Shown: one piece after another, positions 1 through 8,329 of the stretch
How the letters are laid out: each line of letters starts with the position of its first letter
Position numbering within the stretch: the stretch's first letter is position 1
From: Flavobacteriales bacterium
GTDB taxonomy: Bacteria > Bacteroidota > Bacteroidia > UBA10329
Direction of reading: 5' to 3'
DNA: 54,999 nt
Assembly: GCA_016124845.1 (NCBI GenBank)
Contig: WGMW01000042.1
Coordinates: 1-54,999 of the forward strand
Notes under the pieces: model-generated
Database searches by the model: none
Seen by the model: the letters and a program-made list of their open reading frames with translations, nothing else
What the model was told of the DNA's origin: nothing
Made by a program: the position numbers and the translations under genes

Positions 1-110
1 AGCTTCTCCGAATACTTCTTCTTGCCTTGCATCTACCGAAGGTCGGACCGACCGCGCAAAAAGTCAAGATCATGGAAAACTGAGTTTTCAACAGGTATAT
101 TTGGGTTGTG

Positions 111-239
111 CAACGGGCACACCCGCTAAAATCTAATGCTTGTGACAGTACGTCAGTCGGGCTCAGTTTCGTTCTACGCTGTTTGTGCATGGCGAAAGGA
201 CGGAAGTTTCTAACGCATTATCTTTAGCGGTACCCGTTG
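111..239. repeat. Palindromic inter-cassette spacer A
   Basis: Imperfect palindrome of about 129 bp. The left arm (111-145) carries CAACGGG, CCGCTAA and TAATGC; the right arm (210-239) carries the complements GCATTA, TTAGCGG and CCCGTTG. The gene at 252 starts 12 nt later. Bases 210-239 recur exactly, in inverted orientation, at 22568-22597. The AAC...GTT ends and the long stem resemble integron attC sites, but the core boxes do not match the canonical RYYYAAC/GTTRRRY well. Bases 1-110 hold no gene I can support. Confidence 0.6.
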
Positions 240-251
240 TAGCGCATTAAA

Positions 252-944
252 ATGAGAACCTGGACACTGATAGTATTAATTTCAATTCTTAGTGCTTGCT
301 CCGCACCAACTGACAACGGCCAGAATGAAATGTCAACGGAACAAGCCAACCACTTCGACAATGTTTCGAAAGTTGAAGTGTTTGGCGACTCTCTAAGAAT
401 TGAGTACGAGATTTATGACAACACAATCATTCAACACCGTATCGACCTGAAAGGCACAAAGGACGATGGTTTTGACAACAGTTATACAGTAACTTCTATC
501 TGGTCGTCACGAGAGGCCTCTGCTATTGACTGTAAATCTGAGCTTCAAATTGTATGGGACAGTCTTGATTTTAGATTTTGCGTTGAACAGGTCATAAGAA
601 GATACGATAGTCTAATTACCGAAGCGGGCCCGTGGAGGGGAGAAGCATCAGATTCATTAAATGTATTCAACCAAAAAATTATTGAGTTGCAGGAAATAAA
701 ATCGCAATTGGAAAAAATAAAAAGTAAGAGAATTGGCAGGTTGAATTCTATGCCTTTTTACATGCCCTTTGACCTTTTAAGGACCATAGAATTCAGCGTT
801 ACAGACTTAAGAACGGATGACCAATTAAATCGAGTACTTGTTGAAGATTACGAAACGGAGTTTTCCGGGGGAAAGAACTTTTACTTAGTGAATAGTACTA
901 ACGACACAATAGGTAAAGTTCACAAAAACGAGTACATGAGATAA
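252..944 (+). CDS. Hypothetical lipoprotein, cassette-like
   Basis: The product has 230 residues. Its first 16 residues form a lipoprotein signal ending in the lipobox LSAC, so it should be lipid-anchored in the envelope. The rest is hydrophilic, with a lysine-rich stretch around residues 135-160 that may be helical. I recognise no family. The ATG lies just after palindromic spacer A, and the stop is 16 nt before spacer B, so the gene sits alone between two hairpin repeats like an integron cassette. Base composition is AT-richer than the terC-mutL type genes of the window, which fits horizontal acquisition. Confidence 0.75.
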   Translation: MRTWTLIVLISILSACSAPTDNGQNEMSTEQANHFDNVSKVEVFGDSLRIEYEIYDNTIIQHRIDLKGTKDDGFDNSYTVTSIWSSREASAIDCKSELQIVWDSLDFRFCVEQVIRRYDSLITEAGPWRGEASDSLNVFNQKIIELQEIKSQLEKIKSKRIGRLNSMPFYMPFDLLRTIEFSVTDLRTDDQLNRVLVEDYETEFSGGKNFYLVNSTNDTIGKVHKNEYMR

Positions 945-960
945 AAAAGAAAAACGCGCT

Positions 961-1016
961 ACAACAACGGCTATAGTGCATGCCCTGCGGGACACGCCCC
1001 ATAGCCTAACCGTTAT
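961..1016. repeat. Palindromic inter-cassette spacer B
   Basis: Short palindrome directly after the stop of the lipoprotein gene. CAACGGCTAT (965-974) pairs with ATAGCC...CCGTT (1001-1014), with inner complementary pieces GCCC/GGG. It has the same design as spacers A and C: an AAC-bearing left end and a GTT-bearing right end (GTTATGC). It could also work as a transcription terminator for the gene upstream, but no T-run follows. Confidence 0.5.
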
Positions 1017-1043
1017 GCGTCACTTTAGCGAGACATCCAAAAT

Positions 1044-1595
1044 ATGAATGTAGTTCAAGAATTTATGAACGAAGAGAAATCAAAATGCAATTGGTTGGAA
1101 AGGAGTTACGACAACTTTCCTGTATTTTACTTCGCTAAAGACATAACTACAATTGTAAAACATAAGAATCTTGAGCAGACTTTTGTTGTTAGACCTTCAA
1201 AATTTCGAAGACTTATTGCCATATTGTTTATTTGTTTAAGACTGTTTGGTTGGTTTTCTGTTTTTCTACTTGTGATTCAGAATATACTATTACCAATTTC
1301 AATTGTGTCCTTATTACTTGTTACTGTTTGGATTGGGCTTGTTCTTTGGACTTTTTTCTTAAACCCAAAATGGTCATACAAAATCTTTATTGACAAAGAC
1401 AAAATTAAACTTGGCAAACAGGCTTTTGAATGGGGTGACATAACTGAATATTTACTAATGGAAAAAGGTGGTGGTAGACGTTTGGTGACAACTCTTGTTT
1501 TATTCACAGACAAAAGCGTTTTCAAATACAACTTGACCAACTTGAATAAATCGGGACAAGAAATAATTAAACGAATTGAATTTTACAAACAATAA
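1044..1595 (+). CDS. Hypothetical two-pass membrane protein, cassette-like
   Basis: The product has 183 residues. Two adjacent hydrophobic segments (about residues 57-105) form a membrane hairpin, followed by a cytoplasmic-looking C-terminal half with alternating beta-type sequence. That pattern recalls small bacterial membrane proteins with a PH-like or YcxB-like domain, but I cannot assign a family with confidence. The gene is strikingly AT-rich compared with terC next door and is bracketed by palindromic spacers B and C. It therefore looks like a second single-gene cassette. Confidence 0.7.
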   Translation: MNVVQEFMNEEKSKCNWLERSYDNFPVFYFAKDITTIVKHKNLEQTFVVRPSKFRRLIAILFICLRLFGWFSVFLLVIQNILLPISIVSLLLVTVWIGLVLWTFFLNPKWSYKIFIDKDKIKLGKQAFEWGDITEYLLMEKGGGRRLVTTLVLFTDKSVFKYNLTNLNKSGQEIIKRIEFYKQ

Positions 1596-1607
1596 AAAGC
1601 GAACGCA

Positions 1608-1727
1608 CAACAGCACACAAGAAATTGGCGGTTCGGTGCTCCGCAGACACATTTGTGCTTAACCAAAGTTTGGTTCTCCGCATCAACATTTGTGGTTAAA
1701 ATCGCCAACCTCTTGTAGCTGCAAACC
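1608..1727. repeat. Palindromic inter-cassette spacer C
   Basis: Imperfect palindrome after the stop at 1595. The arm at 1611-1630 (CAGCACACAAGA..TTGGCG) pairs with 1703-1721 (CGCCAA..TCTTGT.GCTG). The outer ends are ACAAC on the left and CCGTTGC on the right. It marks the right border of the left accessory patch; core-like sequence begins before terC at 1838. Bases 1728-1837 hold no gene, only a GC-rich stretch with several GGCGG-type runs. Confidence 0.5.
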
Positions 1728-1837
1728 GTTGCAACGCGTGCTTCAAACTGTCTCATTTCTACTAATTAACACCCCCATGTGAGCAAACCGCTGGCGGGTG
1801 GCGGTGTTTCGGTATATGGCCGAAATATCTTCATTGC

Positions 1838-2593
1838 ATGGAAATATTCTTGCATTCGGAGACGTGGATCGCCATGCTGACGCTTACGTTCTTGGAGATC
1901 GTGCTTGGTATCGACAACATCATTTTCATTTCCATTGTTACCGATAAGCTGCCACAGGCGCAACAGGCCAAGGGGCGCAACCTGGGGCTGGGGCTGGCGC
2001 TCATCTTCCGCATCGGGCTGCTGCTGGGCATTACGTGGATCATCGGTTTTACCGAGCCGTTGTTCTCCCTCTTCAGACAAGACTTCAGCGGCCGCGACCT
2101 GATCCTGATGGCGGGAGGATTGTTCCTGTTGGGCAAGAGCACCTCAGAGATCCACCACAAACTGGAAGGCGAGAACGATGACCAGGAAAAGGGCATGAAA
2201 ACGGGACTGACCTTGGGCGCGGCCTTGGTGCAAATTGTGGCGTTGGACATGGTTTTCAGCTTCGATTCCATTCTCACGGCCATCGGTCTTACGGAGCATG
2301 TGCTCATCATGATCGGGGCGGTGATCATCTCCATGATCGTGATGATGCTGTTCTCGGGCGCCATCAGCCGTTTCATCAACAAACACCCGACCTTGCAGAT
2401 ATTGGCACTGGCATTCCTCATCCTCATCGGCTTTATGCTGGTGCTCGATGCGCTCGGATTCCACGTTCCGAAGGGATACATCTACTTCGCTGTGGCCTTC
2501 TCGCTCATTGTGGAGATGGTGAACATGCGGATGCGCAAGGGCAAGACCTCGGTGAAACTGAACAAACACATGGAGCAAGATGAAAACACGTAG
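1838..2593 (+). CDS. TerC family integral membrane protein
   Basis: The product has 251 residues and about seven membrane segments. It has the family signatures: an acidic first-helix motif LGIDNII around residues 23-29 and the later FSFDSI motif near residue 147. TerC-family proteins are thought to handle metal ions, for example manganese export that supports metalation of exported proteins, and were first named for tellurite resistance. No other ter genes are nearby, so a stress or metal-homeostasis role is more likely than a tellurite operon. The last codons overlap the start of the downstream TPR/SPOR gene by 14 nt, which suggests co-translation. Confidence 0.9.
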   Translation: MEIFLHSETWIAMLTLTFLEIVLGIDNIIFISIVTDKLPQAQQAKGRNLGLGLALIFRIGLLLGITWIIGFTEPLFSLFRQDFSGRDLILMAGGLFLLGKSTSEIHHKLEGENDDQEKGMKTGLTLGAALVQIVALDMVFSFDSILTAIGLTEHVLIMIGAVIISMIVMMLFSGAISRFINKHPTLQILALAFLILIGFMLVLDALGFHVPKGYIYFAVAFSLIVEMVNMRMRKGKTSVKLNKHMEQDENT

Positions 2594-3764
2594 CCTCATC
2601 CTCATTTCCCTCTTTCTGAATGTTGCATCCGTGCAACTTGGCGTGGCCAAGGATGGTTCGCCCTTGGAGGAGGCCAAGCTGTTGGTGGCATCCAACCGCA
2701 CACGGGATGCGATTCCCGTACTGGAAGACCTGATCAAGAACGACCCGCAATCGGCTGCTACCAATTACTTCCTCGGCATGTGCCTCATTAAGGAAGGTCT
2801 GCGCATTGAGGAGGCCATCAACTACTTGGAAAAGGCCGCGGCCGATTACAGCAAAACGGACCTCGACCCGGGCATGGGCGAACCCGAATTCTGCTGGTAT
2901 TACCTGGTTATCGGCTACAGCCGAATGAAGGAATGTGAGAAGGCCAAGGAGCGTTACGACAAGTTTGTGGAGGTGTATTCGCAGGGCGACCCGTTCTACA
3001 CCAACGAGGCCGTGAAATGGATCGAGCTCTGCCACGAACCGATGCGCATGGCGCAGGAGATAAAAACGCGGAATACGGAACACGCCAGTTCGGCCAATTA
3101 CCTGAAGGATCGTTTGGTGAGCATGCAGCCCGATGAGCCCGAAGTGGTGACCCGCGAGGTGAATTTCACAACGGCTTCCATGCTGTATGGCGTGCAGGTG
3201 GGCGCATCGCTCAAACCGAATTACACCACCGAGTTTCACGACCTGAAGAATGTGGGCGTGTATGTGGATGAGAACAAGATCTACCGTTATGTGATCGGCA
3301 ACCTGACGTTCCGTTCACAGGCGGAGGAACTGCTGGCCGAGGTACGGGCAAAAGGTTATCCCGATGCCTTTATTGTGGACATCAACCAACCCGAAACGTA
3401 TGGCGAAGAAGTGATGAGCCTGAACGACCTGAGCATTGCCCCGAACCTGAAAGGGAAGATCGAGTTCCGTGTGCAGATAGGTGCCTTTGCCGAAACGCTG
3501 CCCAAAGACCTCCGCAAGTATTATTTCGAGGTGGACAAGTTGAAGGAGTTCCGCGAGAACGACCTCACCATTCTCACCGCAGGGAAATTCGACACCTACG
3601 AAGAAGCACAGGCGCACCGCGACATGCTACAGCAGCAAGGGTTGGGAGATGCGTTCGTAACCGCCTTCAACAAACGCAAACGCATACCGATGAAGGTGGC
3701 ATTGCAATACGTGAACGGGCCTGAAAAGCAAGAGGTCACCCCTCAGAAGCGGGGGAAGAAGTAG
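2580..3764 (+). CDS. Exported TPR protein with SPOR-like repeats
   Basis: The product has 394 residues. An N-terminal signal peptide (about residues 1-23) is followed by a tetratricopeptide-like helical region (about 30-150). Two SPOR-like units follow (about 200-265 and 293-360), each with a VQ[VI]GA start and a YR/GxFxTYEEAxA end. SPOR domains bind denuded glycan strands of peptidoglycan, so a periplasmic cell-wall or division role is likely. The start ATG lies inside the end of terC. The C-terminus is very basic. Domain boundaries are read by eye. Confidence 0.75.
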   Translation: MKTRSLILISLFLNVASVQLGVAKDGSPLEEAKLLVASNRTRDAIPVLEDLIKNDPQSAATNYFLGMCLIKEGLRIEEAINYLEKAAADYSKTDLDPGMGEPEFCWYYLVIGYSRMKECEKAKERYDKFVEVYSQGDPFYTNEAVKWIELCHEPMRMAQEIKTRNTEHASSANYLKDRLVSMQPDEPEVVTREVNFTTASMLYGVQVGASLKPNYTTEFHDLKNVGVYVDENKIYRYVIGNLTFRSQAEELLAEVRAKGYPDAFIVDINQPETYGEEVMSLNDLSIAPNLKGKIEFRVQIGAFAETLPKDLRKYYFEVDKLKEFRENDLTILTAGKFDTYEEAQAHRDMLQQQGLGDAFVTAFNKRKRIPMKVALQYVNGPEKQEVTPQKRGKK

Positions 3765-3827
3765 CCGGAACAGATCCAGATAGCTGATGTTTATTGGATC
3801 TGGCAGGTTTGAATGAACCGGCCGTGT

Positions 3828-3835
3828 TAACTTCG
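3828..3835 (+). promoter_or_regulatory. Probable -7 element upstream of cysE
   Basis: TAACTTCG is a one-mismatch match to the Bacteroidota -7 consensus TAnnTTTG, 10 nt before the cysE ATG. It implies a very short leader. Similar elements precede several other genes in this window. Confidence 0.45.
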
Positions 3836-3845
3836 CGCCAACTTC

Positions 3846-4667
3846 ATGTCAGAGGAATCATTCATAAAAGCGCTGTTCGAGCAGCACCAGAAGACGGGAA
3901 AATGCCTGTCGCCAGAAGTTGTGGCCAAATGGCTGAACGAACTTCTGGGCATTCTCTATCCGGAAAGAAGCACTTCCAAGTTTGAGGATCTGGGCGATTT
4001 TGAAGTGCATTATGACGGATTGAAATCGCTGCTGAACGACATTCTTTGCTCCTGTTCGGAAGTGAATCCAGAGGAAACCGTGACAAGGTTTTTCCATCAG
4101 CTTCCTACAATCAAAGAAGCATTGGACAAAGATCTGGAAGCCACATTCCTTGGCGATCCAGCTGCCAAGACCAAGCAGGTGGTGGCACGCTCCTACCCTG
4201 GTTTCTATGCCATCTGCGCCTACCGAATTGCCAATGCATTGGATAGGATGGGAACACATTTGGTACCGCGTGCGCTGACCGAATATGCGCATACGCAGAC
4301 CGGAATTGACATCCATCCTTCGGCCACCATAGGTGCGTATTTCTGTATCGACCACGGAACAGGTGTTGTTGTGGGCGAAACCACCATTATCGGCAACCAC
4401 GTGAAGCTGTATCAGGGCGTAACGCTGGGTGCGTTGAGCGTGGACAAGAAAGACGCCACCTCCAAACGCCACCCGACCATTGAAGATGAAGTGGTGATCT
4501 ACGCTGGCGCCACCATCTTAGGCGGCAACACGGTTGTAGGCCGCGGTTCGGTGATCGGTGGAAATGTGTGGCTCACACGAAGCGTTCCTGCTGGAAGCAA
4601 GGTCTATTACAGCGCCAGCATGAGCGATGAAAGCGGGGAAACGGACAGGATCACCATTAAGAGTTGA
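3846..4667 (+). CDS. cysE: Serine O-acetyltransferase (CysE/EpsC type)
   Basis: This enzyme acetylates L-serine with acetyl-CoA to give O-acetylserine, the carbon acceptor for cysteine synthesis. The product has 273 residues. A helical N-terminal half is followed by a left-handed beta-helix of hexapeptide repeats, from about residue 155, with the family motif DHGTGVVVGETTIIG. The downstream sequence GVTLGAL and KRHPTIEDEVVIYAGATILGG (split here only for length) completes the signature. The next gene is cysteine synthase, so the pair covers the two last steps of cysteine formation. The ATG is supported by the upstream TAACTTCG element. Confidence 0.93.
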   Translation: MSEESFIKALFEQHQKTGKCLSPEVVAKWLNELLGILYPERSTSKFEDLGDFEVHYDGLKSLLNDILCSCSEVNPEETVTRFFHQLPTIKEALDKDLEATFLGDPAAKTKQVVARSYPGFYAICAYRIANALDRMGTHLVPRALTEYAHTQTGIDIHPSATIGAYFCIDHGTGVVVGETTIIGNHVKLYQGVTLGALSVDKKDATSKRHPTIEDEVVIYAGATILGGNTVVGRGSVIGGNVWLTRSVPAGSKVYYSASMSDESGETDRITIKS

Positions 4668-4764
4668 TCAGTTGAGAGAGTTTATAACGTTGAAATGTTG
4701 GGCAACGGCAATGCCTGTGCTGTAGCTCATTCGCATATTTGCACTTATTCGTAATTCGTAACCC

Positions 4765-5646
4765 ATGGGAATCGAAAGTCTTATCGGAAACACACCGTTG
4801 GTAGAGATCCAACACCTGAACACGAACCCGAACGTGCGCATTTTCTGCAAGCTGGAAGGCAACAACCCGGGCGGAAGCGTGAAGGACCGTGCTGCCTACG
4901 GCATGATCTCTGAAGCATTGAAACGGGGTGATATCAAACCGGGCGATAAACTGGTGGAGGCTACAAGTGGCAACACGGGAATTGCCTTGGCCATGATCGC
5001 GCAGCTGAAAGGTGTGGAAATGCACCTCATCATGCCCGATAATTCCACAGAGGAACGCATTCAGACCATGAAAGCCTACGGTGCAGAAGTAATCCTGACA
5101 CCTGCTGCCAAGACCATCGAATACTCGCGCCAGCTGGCGGAAGAAATGGCCGCCACAGGCGAATACTTCATGCTGAATCAGTTCGCCAATCCCGATAACT
5201 GGGGACAACATTACAAGACCACTGGCCCAGAAATTTGGCGCGACACGAAAGGCGAGATCACCCATTTTGTCTCAGCGATGGGAACCACTGGGACCATCAT
5301 GGGCGTTTCACGCTACCTGAAGGAACAGAACCCGAACATTCAGATTGTGGGTACACAACCGACCGATGGCTCCAGCATTCCAGGTATCAGACGTTGGTCT
5401 CCTGAATTTCTACCGAAAATATTTGACGCGGAACGCGTGGACCGCATTGTGGATGTGAGTCAGGATGACGCCACCGACATCACCCGCAGAATGGCCCGCG
5501 AAGAAGGAATTCTTGCAGGAATGAGCAGCGGAGGCGCGCTTTCGGCTGCGCTGAAAGTGGCCTCAGAACTCGAAAGCGGCACCATCGTCTGCATTACCTG
5601 CGACCGTGGCGACCGCTACCTGAGTTCCGACCTCTTCAAGTTCTAA
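4765..5646 (+). CDS. cysM: Cysteine synthase, CysM type
   Basis: This pyridoxal-phosphate enzyme makes L-cysteine from O-acetylserine and sulfide (or thiosulfate for CysM). The product has 293 residues, the usual CysM length. It shows GNTPLVEI at 8-15, the PLP lysine K40 in GGSVKDRAA, the phosphate/substrate loop EATSGNTGIA, and a C-terminal GGALSAALK. It lies 97 nt downstream of cysE on the same strand and probably shares its control. The length and the lack of an extended C-terminus favour CysM over CysK, but substrate preference cannot be read from sequence. Confidence 0.92.
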   Translation: MGIESLIGNTPLVEIQHLNTNPNVRIFCKLEGNNPGGSVKDRAAYGMISEALKRGDIKPGDKLVEATSGNTGIALAMIAQLKGVEMHLIMPDNSTEERIQTMKAYGAEVILTPAAKTIEYSRQLAEEMAATGEYFMLNQFANPDNWGQHYKTTGPEIWRDTKGEITHFVSAMGTTGTIMGVSRYLKEQNPNIQIVGTQPTDGSSIPGIRRWSPEFLPKIFDAERVDRIVDVSQDDATDITRRMAREEGILAGMSSGGALSAALKVASELESGTIVCITCDRGDRYLSSDLFKF

Positions 5647-5651
5647 CTTTG
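5644..5651 (+). promoter_or_regulatory. Probable -7 element before the APC permease
   Basis: TAACTTTG is a perfect TAnnTTTG match. It overlaps the cysM stop codon and lies 5 nt before the permease ATG. If used, the transcript would be nearly leaderless. Confidence 0.45.
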
Positions 5652-5656
5652 GCCGA

Positions 5657-6943
5657 ATGAAGGAGAAGATCGGCCTGCGTGAAGCAATGTCCATCGGAAT
5701 CGGTGGCATGGTCGGTGGCGGCATCTTCGCAGTACTCGGTCTGGCCGTTTCCATTGCGCAGGGAGGAACTCCAATTGCATTCCTTTTCGCAGGATTGCTC
5801 GCTCTGATCACTTCCTACAGCTACGTCAATCTTTCGCTGGCCTTTCCCGACAGGGGCGGTACCGTCAAGTTCATCAATCAAGGATTCGGCATCTCCGTTT
5901 TCAGCGGTGGCATCAATAACCTACTTTGGATCAGCTACATCATCATGCTCTCGCTGTATGCTTCGGCATTCGGCTCCTACGCTCCGAACCTTTGGGAGAT
6001 AACGGGCAATCGCAGCATCGACTTCCACATTTACGCCACGGGAATCATCGTGCTTGCCACCATCATCAACTACTACAGCATTGTAATTGTGGGAAAGATC
6101 GAGTCGTTTGCGGTCATCACCAAACTGATCATTCTCCTTGCTTTCGTGGGCATCGGGGCCTACGGTCTTATCGGCAATGCCAACCTGCCGCAGCTATCGC
6201 CCGAACATTGGGAAACCCCGATCAAACTCTTTGCAGGCGGCATGGTCATCTTTGTGGCGTACGAAGGTTTTGAGCTGATCGCGAATGCAGCTCCCGACAT
6301 CATCGACCCAAACAAGAATGTACCGCGCGCCTACTACTTTTCGGTCATTTTCGTCATCCTGCTTTACATGGCCATTGCCGTGGTCACGGTCGGTTCGCTT
6401 CCCTTCTCGGCCATTGCCACTGCGCAAGATTACGTGCTTGCCGAAGCGGCCAAACCGATGCTGGGTCAGGTAGGATTCACCATCATCACCGTTGCTGCCC
6501 TCATTTCCACCTTTTCGGCCATCAATGCCTCGCTGTATGGCGGTAGCCGCGTCAATTTTGAGATTGCGGAAGATGACGAGCTGCCGCGTCACTTTGCCTC
6601 CACATTTTGGAATGAGCCCATCGGGCTGTTGATCACCAGCATCGTCACCATCATCTTGGTCAACGTGCTGAAACTGGAAAGCATTTCCACCGCAGGTAGC
6701 GTGGGGTTCCTTATCATTTTCGGAACGGTGAACCTGGTCGGTTTCAAACTTTCCGACCAGATCGGTGGGAACAAGTTTCTGCCGATTCTGGGTGCGATCC
6801 TATGTGCCATTGCGCTGGCCGTCCTCATTAATCAGCAACTCTCGGACAATCTCACGGGCGTGGTCGTAGCTGCTGCCATTGTTGCATTCTGCATGGTCAT
6901 CGAATGGGTCTATAAACGCTACGAGAAATCGAAGAACAAATGA
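5657..6943 (+). CDS. APC family amino acid permease
   Basis: The product has 428 residues and about 12 hydrophobic segments. The first helix carries the APC-type glycine-rich motif IGIGGMVGGGIF (about residues 13-24), which forms the substrate backbone-binding break of LeuT-fold transporters. The sequence FVAYEGFELIANAAPDI around residues 200-216 is the TM6-type unwound region typical of cationic or neutral amino acid permeases. It is likely an inner-membrane amino acid/proton symporter; the substrate is unknown. Position directly behind cysE-cysM makes an amino acid substrate plausible. It overlaps the next gene by 4 nt (ATGA). Confidence 0.85.
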   Translation: MKEKIGLREAMSIGIGGMVGGGIFAVLGLAVSIAQGGTPIAFLFAGLLALITSYSYVNLSLAFPDRGGTVKFINQGFGISVFSGGINNLLWISYIIMLSLYASAFGSYAPNLWEITGNRSIDFHIYATGIIVLATIINYYSIVIVGKIESFAVITKLIILLAFVGIGAYGLIGNANLPQLSPEHWETPIKLFAGGMVIFVAYEGFELIANAAPDIIDPNKNVPRAYYFSVIFVILLYMAIAVVTVGSLPFSAIATAQDYVLAEAAKPMLGQVGFTIITVAALISTFSAINASLYGGSRVNFEIAEDDELPRHFASTFWNEPIGLLITSIVTIILVNVLKLESISTAGSVGFLIIFGTVNLVGFKLSDQIGGNKFLPILGAILCAIALAVLINQQLSDNLTGVVVAAAIVAFCMVIEWVYKRYEKSKNK

Positions 6944-7299
6944 GTTTGACGCGGAACATAGCCCTTGTCCTTCTCACGGCCATCTTGGCCATCTTGGCTT
7001 ACAAGTTCTTTTTCGTGGGGCCTTCCAACCTCTGGGAACGTTTCAAAGGCAAACCTTTGGATGAAGAATTCTATGAGGTTTCTGAAGATGGATTTTACCT
7101 GGATGATGAGAACGTTCCCGATCCCGAACTCATGGAAGAGGAGGATGATTCGTTGGAAGACCCGTACAAAAACTTGCCGAAGCAGCGCCTGCTGAACACT
7201 CCCGAAGGGCAATTTCTGATCACGGTGAAGAATGATTCCACCACGCTGGAAAACATCGAAAAGAACACAGCTTCTGAACCTGAGGTTGACAAGGAATAA
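6940..7299 (+). CDS. Small membrane-anchored acidic protein
   Basis: The product has 119 residues. One N-terminal hydrophobic helix (about residues 7-28) is followed by a strongly acidic soluble tail, with runs of D and E around residues 47-80. No family recognised. It starts inside the stop codon of the APC permease (ATGA overlap), so the two are probably translationally coupled and the small protein may be an accessory subunit or simply a co-transcribed gene. Confidence 0.65.
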   Translation: MSLTRNIALVLLTAILAILAYKFFFVGPSNLWERFKGKPLDEEFYEVSEDGFYLDDENVPDPELMEEEDDSLEDPYKNLPKQRLLNTPEGQFLITVKNDSTTLENIEKNTASEPEVDKE

Positions 7300-7302
7300 C
7301 CC

Positions 7303-7310
7303 TACTTTTG
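7303..7310 (+). promoter_or_regulatory. Probable -7 element before the epimerase-CBS gene
   Basis: TACTTTTG matches TAnnTTTG exactly. It lies 11 nt before the ATG at 7322 and between two same-strand genes. This suggests that the epimerase-CBS/DAHP synthase pair has its own promoter and is not just the tail of the permease operon. Confidence 0.5.
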
Positions 7311-7321
7311 CGCCACGATAG

Positions 7322-8329
7322 ATGCGCATTTCAGCTTCCATATACGCCAACGGAAACAACGACATTCTGGAAACGGTGAAGGAATTGGAGGCGCACCATG
7401 CCGATCTGCTGCACATCGATTGTATTGATGATGTGCGTGTGTTCGATGACGTTTCAGCCATCCGTTCTGTCTCAAAATTGCCCATCGACCTGCACCTGAT
7501 CTATGAGGAACCCAAGCGATACGAAAAGGTATTGAAGGTTCATCCTGTCGATTACCTCACCATCCAATACGAGAACCTGAACGGAAGCCGCGAACTTCCT
7601 TCCATCGGGTTCAAGAAATTGGGATTGGCGCTCACTTCCGAAACACCGTTGGAGGCGTTTGCGGAATTTGCAGACAGCTGCGATTTCGTGCTATTGATGG
7701 CCACTGAACCAGGCGTGAGTGGCGGCACATTCAATAAGCAGAATTTCAGACGCATCCGCGAGTTCAAACGGAAATTCCCGAACAAGCAGGTGCATGTGGA
7801 TGGCGGTGTGAATGCCGAAGTGTCGTTCATTCTGCGAAATCTTGGCGTGCATTGCGCAGTTTCGGGTTCGTACCTGTTCAAGCAGGATTCGGTGGGCGGA
7901 GCCATGCTGAATCTGAAGAACGCAGAGGTGGATTCGTACTATCGAGTGGCGGATTTTATGCGGGATATTGACGAGACCCCGACCGTCAACCTATCTGAAC
8001 TGACGCTGAAAAACGTGCTTCAATCCATTGAGGATGCAAAAATGGCGTTTACTGCAGTCGTTGACAAAGCAGGTTTTCTGAGCGGAATCATCAGCAATGC
8101 CGATGTACGGAAAGGGTTTCTAAGAAGCATTGATAATCTGAATGCATTGCAAGTTGAATCGCTTATCAATGCAAAACCGATCACAGTTAAAGAAGACATG
8201 ACCGTGACCGAACTGCTGCGCTTCGTCCGTCATCAATCAATACCCATTAATTACCTGCCTGTCACGAATGCTGAAGGAAAGTTGACGGGCTCACTCACAT
8301 TCAACGACCTCATTAAAGGAGAAGCATGA
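7322..8329 (+). CDS. Ribulose-phosphate-3-epimerase-like domain fused to CBS pair
   Basis: The product has 335 residues. Residues 1-205 are a TIM barrel of the ribulose-phosphate 3-epimerase family. The metal/acid-base positions are kept: H31 and D33 (HID), H58 (DLHLI), D160 (VDGGV), and the phosphate loop LLMATEPGVSGGTF at 124-137. The rest, about 220-335, looks like two CBS motifs, which usually bind adenine nucleotides or S-adenosyl methionine and regulate the attached enzyme. A normal epimerase is about 220 residues without CBS. The stop overlaps the ATG of the DAHP synthase by 4 nt, so the two proteins are made together. Catalytic activity is plausible; the true substrate is not shown. 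Confidence 0.75.
   Translation: MRISASIYANGNNDILETVKELEAHHADLLHIDCIDDVRVFDDVSAIRSVSKLPIDLHLIYEEPKRYEKVLKVHPVDYLTIQYENLNGSRELPSIGFKKLGLALTSETPLEAFAEFADSCDFVLLMATEPGVSGGTFNKQNFRRIREFKRKFPNKQVHVDGGVNAEVSFILRNLGVHCAVSGSYLFKQDSVGGAMLNLKNAEVDSYYRVADFMRDIDETPTVNLSELTLKNVLQSIEDAKMAFTAVVDKAGFLSGIISNADVRKGFLRSIDNLNALQVESLINAKPITVKEDMTVTELLRFVRHQSIPINYLPVTNAEGKLTGSLTFNDLIKGEA

Noticed and set aside
1-110. End of a gene entering from the left edge
   Set aside because: Short open stretches exist in several frames but none shows recognisable protein sequence.
1838-2593. Tellurite-resistance operon
   Set aside because: Only the TerC-type protein is present, with no terA, terB, terD or terZ relatives.
2505-3239. 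Long minus-strand open frame opposite the TPR/SPOR gene
   Set aside because: It is antisense to a well-supported gene, has low-complexity His/Leu-rich composition and no recognisable domain.
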